Assembly (NCBI GenBank): GCA_963971425.1
Contig: OZ020514.1
Span: forward strand, 47,087,527 to 47,151,526
DNA: 64,000 nucleotides
Reading direction: 5' to 3'
DNA from: Bryoerythrophyllum caledonicum
Lineage: Eukaryota; Streptophyta; Bryopsida; Pottiales; Pottiaceae
The notes under the pieces were generated by a model that was not told the origin of the DNA, ran no database searches, and was given only the letters and a program-made list of their open reading frames with translations. A program made the position numbers and the translations under genes. Shown here piece by piece: positions 12,298 through 23,020 of the stretch; positions within the stretch are counted from its first letter, which is position 1; each line of letters opens with the position of its first letter.

Positions 12298-12855
12298 CTA
12301 CATGGAATGTGTCCGTCGCTGAAAAAAATGACCAAGGTCTTCATGTATCTGCCCTACCAACAAAGCCCTATGATCCGGCCTGGGAACTATGCGCCAAGTC
12401 CCATCCAGCCACACGCAAAATAGAATGTCGTTCTCCCAACGGAACCTCGCTATCCAGTGTCCAACTCGATCGCGCTTCATGGCTAAAAGAGCGGGCGGAA
12501 GTGTGCCATGTTGCAGCTTGTGCAAGACTGGACCGTCTTCCCACACATCGCAAATAACTTGGGCCCTATCCACTTCTTCATCCGTTGCCAAATCAGGCAA
12601 CGTTGATGCGTAGCCAAACATCAAGGTGAGGAATGCTGCTGCATGCCACCCCGCGGTTGTCTCTCTGTCGTAGTCCCCATGCCACCTGGCACCAATCGAA
12701 TCCTCCTCCGATGAACTTGGATTACGAGATAGCCCATCTGCATCCAAGTTAGTGATGCCCGCCCGGTGCACAACCTCAAAATCATACTCCTGAAGCAACA
12801 AAGCCCACCTGGCAAGCTTGCTAGTAAGCTTGTTAGACTCCATGAGCCACTTCAA
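12298..12855 (-). pseudogene. RNase H end and integrase zinc-binding start of Ty3 pol
   Basis: This frame continues from the RNase H (LARWALLLQEYDFEVVHR, then DADGLSRNP). It then has a linker with many acidic residues and the start of the integrase HHCC zinc-binding domain (LVGQIHEDLGHFFQRRTHSM). Between 12298 and 12273 the frame is unbroken except for three close in-frame TAG codons. One frameshift near 12840 separates this piece from the upstream RT/RNase H piece. Confidence 0.75.
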
Positions 12856-14110
12856 AAAACTGGTGGTTGGTCACCAAAGTAAAACGATGCCCATACAAGT
12901 AGGGCCTAAAATGAGCTATGGCCCAAACCGCGCCCAAAGCTTCTCCGTCATAAGATGAATAGTTGGACTCCGCGTTGTTGTTGCTCCTAGAAGCAAATGC
13001 CACAACGTACTCCCGTCCCTCATCATCTTTTTGAGTCAACACAACTCCCAATCCCACAGCACTCGAGTCTGTGTGCAGATGAAAGGGTTGTGTAGCATCA
13101 GGACGGCGCAACACAGGCGGTGAACCGAGCTTCAGCTTCAAAGTTGCAGACGCGTGATGCTGCTTCCGTCTCCATGTCCATGGCTAATCCTTCCCCGTGA
13201 GAATAGTTTGTGGCTTAGCAATGGAGCTAAAGTTGTTGACAAACCAACGATAGTAATTTGCCAAGCCAAGAAGAGCTCAAAGCCGCGACACTTTGATTGG
13301 GGCAAGAATATTCTGCGATGCATCCACCTTGGCCTGCTGCACGCCAAGACCCCCTGGAACAATCATATGTCCCAAATATGGCAACCGATCGTGGAAGAAC
13401 TTGCATTTGCCATGGTGCAAATGCAATCTCCACTGTTGAAACCTCTACAACACCGCTTGAAGATGCCTCACATGCTCCTGTGGGTTGCTACTAAAAATGA
13501 TAACATCATCAATGTAGCATCAGACAAACGGTAAACCGGTCAACACCCGGTCCATCACCCTTTGAAACTCAGCGGGTGCGTTCTTGAGGCCAAATGGAAG
13601 AAACTTCCAATGATAGAGATGATCTCTTCCATCCAGATCCACTCCCCAAAACGCGGTTTTCACCCGGTCATCCACCATTAATGGTAATTGGTGGTAACCG
13701 GACCGGAAATCTAGAGTACAAAAGACTTTGGCGTGTTCCACCACATCAAACAACTCCTCAAGCATAGGCATGGGATACTGATTTGACTTGGTCTTACGAT
13801 TGACCGGCCTATAATCCCCACACATCCGCTTCTTTGTCCAGTTGCCAAAGATGTCATTCTTCGATGGCATCACCGTGGCACAAGCGTACTCGCCGTTGGA
13901 GAGCTCAATCAAGCTGGTGTCCAACAACTCTTGACAACGAATCTGAACACCAACTTTCTCAGAAAGACTAAGCTTGTACGGTCGTCGGAAGATTGGATGG
14001 TCGTCCTCCAACTGAATGTGAATGGGCTTACCTCTATATCCCTTCAAATAATGGAGGCTGTGGAAATCCATTCCCACACGGTTCCGGAAGTTAACTTGAA
14101 AATTCGGCAA
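12833..14110 (-). pseudogene. Ty3-type reverse transcriptase and RNase H, with stops
   Basis: One frame runs from 14110 to 12833. RT motifs in order: MCGDYRPVNRKT, TLDFRSGYHQLPL, FLPFGLKNAPAEFQR and, just after an in-frame TGA at 13520, CYIDDVIIFSS (the YIDD catalytic box, intact). The thumb reads LGLANYYRWFVNNFSS. RNase H follows with HLHTDSSAVGLGVVL and YDGEALGAVWAI. The last acidic position reads LVTNHQ, where LVTDHQ is usual. Stops in this frame are TGA, TAG, TGA, TAG. No gag or protease is seen before 14110, where the sequence turns A-rich, so the element is 5'-truncated. Confidence 0.85.
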
Positions 14111-14187
14111 AAAAAAATAAAAATTAGTACTAAAGGATTAGTAAAGTAGATTAAAACAGTGGGAAAGTAGCAACCAGATAATAAGAT

Positions 14188-14475
14188 ATGGAGGGGGCAT
14201 GTTAAGTCCCTAACGGCGCTAACGGAATGCGTAATCCGGAAGGCCGGGCACGACTATATCCGGCCATGATCGGAGCTCTCCGGATGAACCCAGAACCGTG
14301 AGGAGGTTCGGATGATACCCGGAGATGAAACCGTCATGATGACGTCTTCGATGGTGACGTCAGAGCCGTTAGAAAATCCCGTACATGGTGGCCGTTAGAA
14401 AAAGAAGACAACCGACGGGAATCTCCAAAATAGTTGTCTTTTCTCCTTATATGTTGTATTTAACTATTTTTGGAC
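14188..14475 (+). repeat. LTR-like fragment with a polypurine tract, shared with 45.6 kb
   Basis: A purine run ATGGAGGGGG (about 14188-14197) is followed by CATGTTAAGTCCC, which looks like a polypurine tract directly before an LTR starting TGTTAA. The stretch 14355-14470 (GTGACGTCAGAGCCGTTAG, AAAATCCCGTAC, CAACCGACGGGA and following) clearly matches 45622-45720. That sequence is the 5' leader of the gag-like element at 57.8 kb. This is probably a solo or truncated LTR of that family. Confidence 0.5.
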
Positions 14476-14577
14476 TTTGCAAAATCCAGAAATAAAGAAG
14501 AAGGATTTTAGTCTAGTAAAATATTGGCACCAAAGAAATTGAAAGGGATACCGAGTTAATATATTTTAATCATTCAG

Positions 14578-16277
14578 CCGAATATCTCCGGATGATTTCA
14601 GTGATACGATACGAATCGAATACAGTGATAGAACAAGCCTAGAATTGTGTTAGTCGTGGTAGAAAAACTGATAACAACTTTCAAGCTAACACGTTTATAA
14701 AACATATTACCATGTCATATGGTGAACTGTACATTTATGTGGGAATATAGAGCTTGAAGCATTGACATGTTAAAAATGCCGTTCAGCCATCCGGAGATAT
14801 CCGGTCGAAAGCAAAGTACTCAAGAAATAATTGCTCGGCTGTTCAAAAACGACTATGCAACTTCGGGAGGGAGTCTATTTACAAAAGCATCTGATACCAG
14901 AGCAAATGTACGAAAAAGTTGTGACTGGTCTCGGCAAAACTCTTGGATCTAACGACAATTTCTATCCTTGCATTACCTCTCTGAAGAGCTCTAACGATCC
15001 TTTTAGTGTGCCGGTGCGTACTTGTCCAAATCGACATCAGACCCTATGTCACACCTAGTTTGAAACGGGCTGCAGCAGCCCTCCGAGTCAGATTCCTCCT
15101 TGTCTTCATACCACGGGTCGTCCTCCTCTTTTTCAACCGATGCATCTCCATCGAGGGTCTCATCTACTTTGGAGTCGATCTCCTTCTCGTCCTCCGCGTC
15201 GTAGTCGATGCCGTCATCTTCCTGTTGAACATACTCTCTCTCTATCTTTCGTGTAACTCTCCTCTCTATTGAATCCATATCTTCCCTCTCCCTCTTCCTA
15301 CTTGCAGAAGCCATCACCTCTATCTCCATTCTAGCTATGGACAAACAAGACTCAACATTGAACTACAACACATATGAAATGCTGCACTGTTGAACCCTCT
15401 TATATACTATCCTTCGTACCCACCCATTCATTACACTTATGAAGCGTAGGTAGAGGAAGCGTAATTGATGTGAGACTGTCCTAACACCGAGACTGATATA
15501 ATCAAAGGTAGATTCCACAGTCATGACTCAACAATATGGGAAATTAAGCATGGTAGGCCACGCGTCAAGCGTCCTACCGTAATGTGCTGTGGAGAGTACT
15601 ATCTCCGCCGCCAACCATAAACATCACTTGAATCATAAGAAGTACTCGGATGACTGATATGTATTGGGTCTCTGACCGCCATATTTTGTATTAGCAGTGG
15701 CATGTTATGAATCTAAGGAGGATCCTGTCAGGAGAAAGCCCAAGCAACTCTGATTTTTTTGGAGAAGTTCCATCATCAGATGAATTGCAGTATCGTAGTC
15801 AGTGAAGATCTCCGGATATGATACAATACTATTCAGAACACCTAGGTACGCTCAAAATTCAGTTCATGGACCCCATTGTTGAGAATGGTTGATGTGAATC
15901 TCCTATCTGGAGATCTCCGGCTAGATCTTCACCCGATGAACATGGCAACACATGAACATCCTTCCGTCCACGATTTTTGAAGATAATATCTGGCCAAATG
16001 ACAGCCAATGTCAGCTATGGAAGTCGAGGAGAAGCGGTTCTTCTTCCAAATAAACAGCCGGAGATCTCCAATAAGCTTTCAGAGGGACGTTCGTGCCTTA
16101 TAATATTCCGGTGGAAAGAACCAGACAATCGTGATACTATTAGTACTCTAAGAATCCAAATTACATTGACTAGACGAGCACGGATCCGGTTATCCTCAAG
16201 ATGACATGAGGGAGTTGATGGGTTGGATGTCAAAATCGGGGCCAAATGATAATCTTCTCCACAGCCGGAGATCTCCA
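14578..16277. repeat. Palindrome family A, left cluster (core CCGGAGATCTCCGG)
   Basis: Copies or near-copies of the 14-bp palindrome CCGGAGATCTCCGG, often preceded by A/CAG. They lie near 14578, 14790, 15804, 15907, 16057 and 16263. Most copies are half-perfect, with one arm diverged. They lie outside coding sequence, downstream of the DUF7869-type gene and around the small acidic ORF. Confidence 0.7.
15003..15344 (-). CDS. Small acidic protein, unknown
   Basis: A 113-residue ORF. The N-terminal third is charged and basic (ASASRKREREDMDS, then ERRVTRKIEREY). The rest is strongly acidic (DDGIDYDAEDEKEID, then EKEEDDPWYEDKEESDSEG). No domain recognised. It shares its strand with the DUF7869-type gene and lies between palindromes of family A, so it may be an accessory gene or a terminal exon of the same element. 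The low-complexity composition makes any call uncertain. Confidence 0.35.
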   Translation of the reverse strand: MSIARMEIEVMASASRKREREDMDSIERRVTRKIEREYVQQEDDGIDYDAEDEKEIDSKVDETLDGDASVEKEEDDPWYEDKEESDSEGCCSPFQTRCDIGSDVDLDKYAPAH

Positions 16278-16475
16278 CTGCACATTCGTAAGGATGTGGT
16301 GACTCAGGGAGATTATTGTACTATACTACAAAATTGTAGATATTCGGACTGATCACCGAACAACTAACTCACAAACTGGAAGACTCGCTTCTCACAATGA
16401 TATTTCAAGATGAGCGTGAGAAACTTGATAGACAGGTCTACCCTCAGGGATCATCGGCATTCGCTTTCTCTAAGT

Positions 16476-19400
16476 TCACAGGGTTGCTTCCTTCATTTTA
16501 CGGGGAATGGACCTCGTCAGTTGGTTTACTTTACTTGACCAAGTCGCAAACAACACAGAACTCACATGACACCATACATGCTTGTCTTGGTCCGGAACCC
16601 ATGTGGCTTCCCAGCAGCCCTGGTACTTCGTCTTCAGATTCTTCTGCTTGTTATCAGACTTCCAATATCTAACGATAAATTTTCCGTGGTTGGCATTACC
16701 CTCATCCTTGACGACGTCCAAAACTGCTCTTCTGTGCGAGACATGATAGATGTCTGGATCACTAGGTCTTACTAAAACCCAGGACTCATGACGAATGTCA
16801 CGCCAAGGATTAAAAGTGGATTTCTCGACTTCATTGGCAGGTCCGCAATAAGGCTCCAGAACCTCATCTTTGGGAGTGACATCCAATGGTTGTGGAAGCG
16901 ATCCTAGCGTATTTTCACCTTCCTCATGAGGGCCTCTCCAATTATGGTCAGGCCAGAATCCCTCTTCGAGTTTGGAGGGCGTTTGTGGAAGTGGCTTGTC
17001 AAGCTCGTCGATGACGTCCTTCCAGTACTGCAGGTATGGGCGGATGGAGTCTGCATACCCTGTGCACTTAGACATTCCGGACGCCCTATAGTCACGTACT
17101 TCCGAAGCCCCGTCTTTATGAAGTTTTTGTTCTCCGTTCGGCAACATCTTGGTTTCCAACCGGGTTTTGCTCCTCATTATGTCATATGGGCTTGAAAGGG
17201 ACGGGCTTGGGAGATCCTGTTGGAAGCAAGGGACGTCCGCAGTCATCTACCTTCCAAAGTTTTATCGGCTCTCTGTTCATCGGTAACCACTCTGCGTCAA
17301 TGGCAGATTTTTTGAACTTCATGACCGAAACACCGTCATTGTCAACGTAGAACTTGAAAAGATGCATATCACTTAGTCCCTCCAGAAGTGCCGCCGCGCT
17401 GCATAGGTAGCCATCGACGTACGATTTAAAGTCGGCCACCTCTTGAATAATTTTCGGCATGAAGGCTAGTTTCTGTGACTTCATGAATGCCTTCATCAGA
17501 TCTGCTAGAATATATGTACTGCTTTTCTTCAGTTCTTTCGTTAGATGACTTAAGTAAGCATCAATATCTTCATGTGTATGTCCAACCACCAAGAAGCCAA
17601 CCTGAATCTCCTTGAAAATACCTCGAGCAGTTAGCAGTGATAAGAATGCCATCAAGTATTGGTTCTTGTTGTCCTTTGCACAGTTGTCGAGCTCCAGAAA
17701 CAATTTCGAAACAAGGGCTTGAAAGAGGCGGGCTTGGAAGATCTTGTTGGAAGCATGGGACGTCCGCTGTCATCTGCCTTCTAGAGTTTTATCGGCTCTC
17801 TGTTCATCGGTAACCATTCTACGTCAACCGCAGATTTTTTGAACTTCATGACCGGAACACCGTCATTGTCAACGTAGAATTTGCCAAGCCCAAGCCCACG
17901 ACGGGCTTGGGAGACCCTTAAACGCACTGGGCTCCACGGGCTCTAAAGCGTTGACGCACGTGCTCTTTCCCCTCATGAGCGCCACGAACATCAAGTTTAG
18001 AGGTGCATGCTCGAAGAGCGTGCGCGTCTCATGTAATGGTGCTCCCTAAAGGCGCCTAAAAAGTTTTGCCAGAGAGGAGATGGTGGCGTTCAAATCTCTG
18101 GGCCACAAAGCAGGAGCATAGTGAGCATAAGCTCCGTTGACATGACCGTGTGCCATCGTTCCGGTGACATTCATGGGAAGCTGTCTGAGACCAGATGTCG
18201 CCTTAGTAGTCCTCCACATGCGTGGAAAGGCCGTCTTCGCAGTGTCCATCTTGTCATGCATGACACAAAGAAAGGTCAACGGCTTCGCCTTCGACTCCTC
18301 TCTCCATGTCGTGTAAAGCTTCAGGCATGATTGTTGGTGATTCAAGTGAGCGTGCCTGTTGCTAAAGAATAGCATGTATGCAGGCGTTCCCTTGGGAGTT
18401 GATTGAACTCATCGCAAGTACTGCATTTTGCGAAGGTGCTTCCAGATGGCTTAATAGCAACATTCCCGAAGAATTCCTTTCTTGCCCTGCTAATTGTGGA
18501 CTGACTTACAGGAGCGAGACCGTAGGAGTCGTTTGTCCGCAAAATGAAACAATAACCTAGTGAAAAGAGAATTTCTAAAGAACAATCCAACAGACAGTGC
18601 AAAGTACAGTGTAAAGCAAATGAAGGTCAATGCCTGTCAACGATGACCCAGCTGGAGTTCTCCGGTTCAGAAACTACGACTTTGGTTGACTGAGAAAGGA
18701 GAGTACAAGTCCATAGCAATATGCAGGGACTAATAACGTACATCATTGACGTTGGCTCGAATTTGCTTCCAGTTGTTTCCCGCAGGAAGATACTTGAGAG
18801 TGTCAATCCGACCATTCCCGACACTCCGCATTTGGTGAAGCATTTGATCTGCATTGTCATTAATAATGGACGTCATTGACCCCATCGCTTGTATAGTAGC
18901 AAGCCGTGGGCGCTTGATGCCCTTGTTACCGTGAGTTGCATTGATGACTCCTCTACTGAAATGACCGATGTACGTGTGAAACGTGGACTTCCAAATCCCA
19001 TAGATCGTGTACCATGCAATAGAGCAGACCTCCGTTCCCAAGAGGGTGATGTACTTTCTCTTTCGGTCCCCATCAATGGAGTGAAACTGCCCGCCTACCG
19101 AGATCACATACTCCTTTCTGTCTTCAAAGAATTTGTCATAGAATTTTTGTCTAACAGAAAGAGTCTAGGATTGTTGAAAATATTGGCAGCATCGTCTGGG
19201 ACAGCACCTTTCCGAGCTGACTTTGCAAATTTTGTCGTCCGTAGTCTTCTTGGTGTACAAGGATTCCTTCTTGTTAAGGTCTTGTTGTCGGGAAATGAAG
19301 CGGTAAGGCTCCTTTGCATGACCTTCCAAATGAGCACCAGAATTAGGTTCAAAAGGCAGGGATGCGAAATGATTAATTGTGCTTTTCAAAGACCGCCCGG

Positions 19401-20070
19401 AAGGAAAACAACATTCAAGAATGGGCCACGATTCATGACTCATAATTCTCTCGTTGTTCCCCACAAAAATGTCAAGGACAATAACACCAATATTATCTTC
19501 TCCCAAGTAACCACTACGGAAATGGTCCGCTCGTAACGCAGCCATGATTCTCCCAAAGCAGTGCTCCAACCCATTTCCGTCCAACCGCTGCACTTCAAGT
19601 CCAACCCAACGCTCTCGTGGTACAAATGGGGACTCGTCGGACCGGAGATCCCCGGATGGAATCATGACATCCGCCCTTCTCCACAAGACGGTCCGCTGGA
19701 GTGTATAAACAAGTGAATCGTATCCGCGTTGCAAGGGAATGAGTATAAATTCTTCCACTGTGGACGTTATGGCCGCTGGTCTTAGTAATACGAACTCACT
19801 CGAACCGACTGGTATGTCAACTTTAAGCCATTGTCCCACGGGGTGAACCTCTACAATGGACGCTTCTCCAATCTTGCCTGAACCCGACCTCATAAGGTTC
19901 ACGGTCATTCCTGACCACAGAACCTCCGACCTTCCAGTAGACTCTTGGGATGGATCATCTTCTTCCGTGTAATTCACATGTCCAAAATTGGGGCACTGAG
20001 CTGCGACCATGGCAAGATCGTCCGAGTCATGCTCCCACGAATCTGAGTCAGGCATACTTCCGTGCTGCAT
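16476..20070 (-). pseudogene. DUF7869-type transposon gene, multi-exon, decayed
   Basis: Pieces read in order from 20070 down. The N-terminal ORF is 20070-19165. A helical block with YGIWKSTFHTYIGHF and ADQMLHQMRSVGNG lies at 19107-18730. Next come SQSTISRARKEFFGNVAI and FAKCSTCDEFNQLP (18602-18400), then LTFLCVMHDKMDTAKTAF and TGTMAHGHVNGAYAHYAP (18375-18046). The most conserved part is LELDNCAKDNKNQYLMAF and FLVVGHTHEDIDAYLSHL (17703-17480). A C-terminal PDPDIYHVSHRRAVLDVV block follows (about 16750). The Asp-Asn and H-x-x-x-D-I-D residues are the likely catalytic set of this widespread family of unknown function. I associate it with DUF7869 and regard it as transposase-like; that role is an inference. 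At least one frameshift (near 17190) separates the last two pieces, and exon borders are only partly visible. Confidence 0.6.
17200..17885. repeat. Partial tandem duplication inside the DUF7869-type gene
   Basis: About 155 bp at 17200-17355 recurs at 17730-17885 with roughly 90% identity by eye (for example TTTTATCGGCTCTCTGTTC and GAACTTCATGACCG in both). The second copy lies upstream in gene direction, next to the conserved D-N-C-A-K-D-N-K core. It would put duplicated C-terminal coding sequence at the N-terminal side of the core, so it is probably a decay rearrangement. Confidence 0.75.
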
Positions 20071-20261
20071 CGGTGGATGTTCGGCTAATGGCAGATGCCC
20101 TCAATGAGAGAATGAGTGGATGTGGATACGAATTGGATGACCGAGGTCAATATCGTCGGTTGGGCTAGCCGGAGTCCGGTTGAGTGGAGAATGATCAACA
20201 ACGACGACTTGCTGTTTAAGTAAAGAAGAGAAGGGTGGAGCTAAAAGTTACATTCGTATCT

Positions 20262-20640
20262 AACTGGAGATCTCCGGTTAATCAGAACCAGGCTGTCGAG
20301 CAAACTTTCTATGAACATTCCACACTAGAGTAGCTGGAGATCTCAAGATATCTTGCGTTAGCAGAATATGACACCCATTGGATTCAAGGGGAGCAACCGA
20401 GGTTAGCAAGGGAGCTTGGCAGAATGTAGACCAGCACGGCATGAACAACCGGAGATCTCCGGTTGCCTTTTGTTGTCTTGAATGAAACACCAGCCGTACA
20501 GAATATTCGCGGGTGTGGTAGAGAGATACAGTTGAAAACCTCGGTTAATAGTACGGATTCAGACGCAAAGCAATTACGTCATCTTAATTCTCGAGTCAAA
20601 TAAAATTACGGCTTCCAGGCTATGACTGTATCTCCGGAGA
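20262..20640. repeat. Palindrome family A, right cluster
   Basis: Near 20262 (ACTGGAGATCTCCGGTT), 20330 (one arm), 20447 (AACCGGAGATCTCCGGTT, a perfect 18-bp palindrome) and 20627 (ATCTCCGGAGA). Together with the left cluster these bracket the DUF7869-type gene, as subterminal transposase-binding repeats do in CACTA-type elements. Confidence 0.7.
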
Positions 20641-20649
20641 CGAATTAGT

Positions 20650-21529
20650 TACAGAATCACTACACGACATCTGCCGATCGACTCAAAGGTCAGAATGCAA
20701 CACAATCTTCACGGATCCTCACAAATAGACAACGGATACGGAATTTTACGAGGAAACATACGTAACAGTCCTGGAATAATGTCAAATTGTTTTCCTACAA
20801 TTATCTAGCACGATGTCGTGCACGCGAACACTCTCACTGACTCGCTCAGTTCCCACAATATCCCAAACCTCTAGAGCAAATAAGGATGAGAGTTGAGTTG
20901 AAGGATACTCTTATCAACCTTCCCAACACCTCTTGGAGGGAAAATTCAGGCGCTCAAATTTGAAACGAATCTTGGGCATGCATGCTCCTTCAAACTAACT
21001 GTTGTGCATCATCATGATAGTGCGCATTCTTCAACGTGCCCACGACCAAGGCCACATTGCACTCATGATAATGGAAGGCTCGTACTCTTGGGATGACCGT
21101 ACTGTAAAGGAACTATCTAGTTCCCACAGTGCTGTAAATCAGAAAACGGAAGATGAAGTATGACCGATGATGTTTCTTTACATATACTAGGGCCGTAACA
21201 CGTCTTAGACTAAATCACAGTATAATGTAATCGTATTGGTCTTCTTGTACTCACCTTCGTGAATGAAATTATACCCTACCCAAGGAAAGTAGTCGGCCCT
21301 CTGCTGCCCACTAGTATTGTTCATCTGGCATTACAAGACTCAAGAAGAACGTCGGCATTCATTACCAATTAGAATATTTGCCAATATTCCCTAGTTCGAC
21401 AGAAATTATATGGATGCCTCAAAAGATACGTGCACAAGTTACTGAGGAGATGCTTTTAGAAGTACAACAAACCGGTCCTATGAGTTTGGGTACAACTTTT
21501 GTGTTCATGTTGGATTATGCATCAGGGTT
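20650..21529. other. Intergenic, no gene recognised
   Basis: No supported coding region, tandem repeat or palindrome of the three families was seen here. Confidence 0.35.
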
Positions 21530-21665
21530 TTGGGTTTAGGATTCACGATTTAGGGTTCACGGATCACGATTTAGATTTAAGGGTTCAGGGTTCCTAGTTC
21601 ACGGTCTAGGGTTGAAGGTTAAGGATTCACGCTTCACGGTTCACCGTGGAAGGTTCTGGGTTCAT
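21530..21665. repeat. Degenerate telomere-like tract
   Basis: Irregular runs of GGGTTTAGG, TTTAGGGTTCACGG, AGGGTTCAGGGTTCC and similar words, related to the plant-type TTTAGGG repeat but heavily diverged. Comparable shorter traces are at 23885-23912, 39425-39445 and 43480-43520 (complement strand). Confidence 0.6.
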
Positions 21666-22099
21666 GAAGGTCGAGGGCATATATCACCTATAAATCTATA
21701 AGTTAGATTTATTTTATAACTATGAACTATAACCTTAAATTTATCGACAACTATAACTTTAAAAAAAAACTGGATACAATAGAGTGTAAGGAAATTTAGC
21801 AAGAATTGAACAATAACTATTTTAAACTTTGATACATTATGATTTTATTAGAGGGAGAATAAGGAAGAGAGGGAGGGTAATGGATTTATTTTTAGAGTAG
21901 ACTAGCAGTTGGCGCTTGCTTTGCAATGCATTAGCCCAACCATTTTTATATATTTTTAATATTAAAAAGTATTAAAAAAGAAAGGTAACATGGTTCATTG
22001 TACTGTTGACAACGCGGTTGACTGTAGCGTTTTTGTAGTTCACTACATGGTTGACTAAGCGATAGTTCAGTGTGTGGTTTACTGCGCAAATTATGATTT

Positions 22100-23020
22100 T
22101 AGTAGTATGATTATTATTTTTAGAGTACAATAGTATTAACCAAAGATGGAGATTGAGAAGGAGGGGAGAGTAAAATTAAAATAAATTAAAAACAAGTAGG
22201 AGGGAGAGTATGGGAGGGAGAGTAAGGAAGAGAGGGAGAGTAAGGGAGGGAGAGTAAAGAAGAGAGGGAGAGTAAGAGAGGGAGAGAAAGAGAGGGAGAG
22301 ACTTGAGGAATTTACGTTTAGAGTAGTTTATATTTTTAGAATATGTAATAAGGGGAATCTCAAAAAAATATCAAATGTAAAAAAGAGATGGAGAGGGAGA
22401 GTAAGGAAGAGAGGGAGAGTGACGGAGGGAGAGTAAGGGAGGGAGAGTAAGGGAGGGAGAGTAAGGGATAGGAAGAGTAAGAGATAGGGAGAGTAAGTGA
22501 GGGAGAGTAAGGGAGGAAGAGTGCGGGATTGTTTTTTAGAGTAGTTAATTATTTTTAGAATGTGAATTTATTGAAATAAGGAGAAATCCAAAAAATTAAA
22601 ATTCAAAATTAAAATAGAGATGGAGATGGAGGAAGAGAGAGTAAAACTAAAATAAATTAAAAACAAGTAGGAGGGAGAGTTAGAAAGAGAGGGAGAGACT
22701 TGAGGAATTTACTTTTAGAGTAGTTTATAATTTCAGAATATGTAATAAGGGGAATCTGATAAAAATCAAATGTAAAAAAGAGATGGAGAGGGAGAGTATG
22801 GTAGAGAGGGAGAGTAAGGCAGGGAGAGTAAGGGATTTTTTTAGAGTAGTAAATTAATTTAAGAATGTGTAATTATTGAAATCACGGAAAGTCTAAAAGA
22901 TATTAGAATCAAGATTAAAAAAGAGATGGAGATGGAGAAGGAGGAGAGAGTAAAACAAAAATAAGAAAAAACAAGTGAGGGAAAGTAAGGGAGGGAGAGT
23001 AACGGAGAGGGAGATTATGC
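22100..23020. repeat. GA-rich minisatellite with a longer super-repeat
   Basis: Blocks of GGGAGAGTAAGGAAGAGA and GGGAGGGAGAGTAAG repeats alternate with AT-rich spacers (TTTTAGAGTAGTTTA, AATATGTAATAAGGGGAATC). Spacer plus GA block recurs at least three times, about 22175, 22651 and 22920, at intervals of a few hundred bases. Confidence 0.8.

Noticed and set aside
22200..22520. Coding purine-rich repeat
   Set aside because: GA satellite with AT-rich spacers. No open frame continues through a block and spacer.
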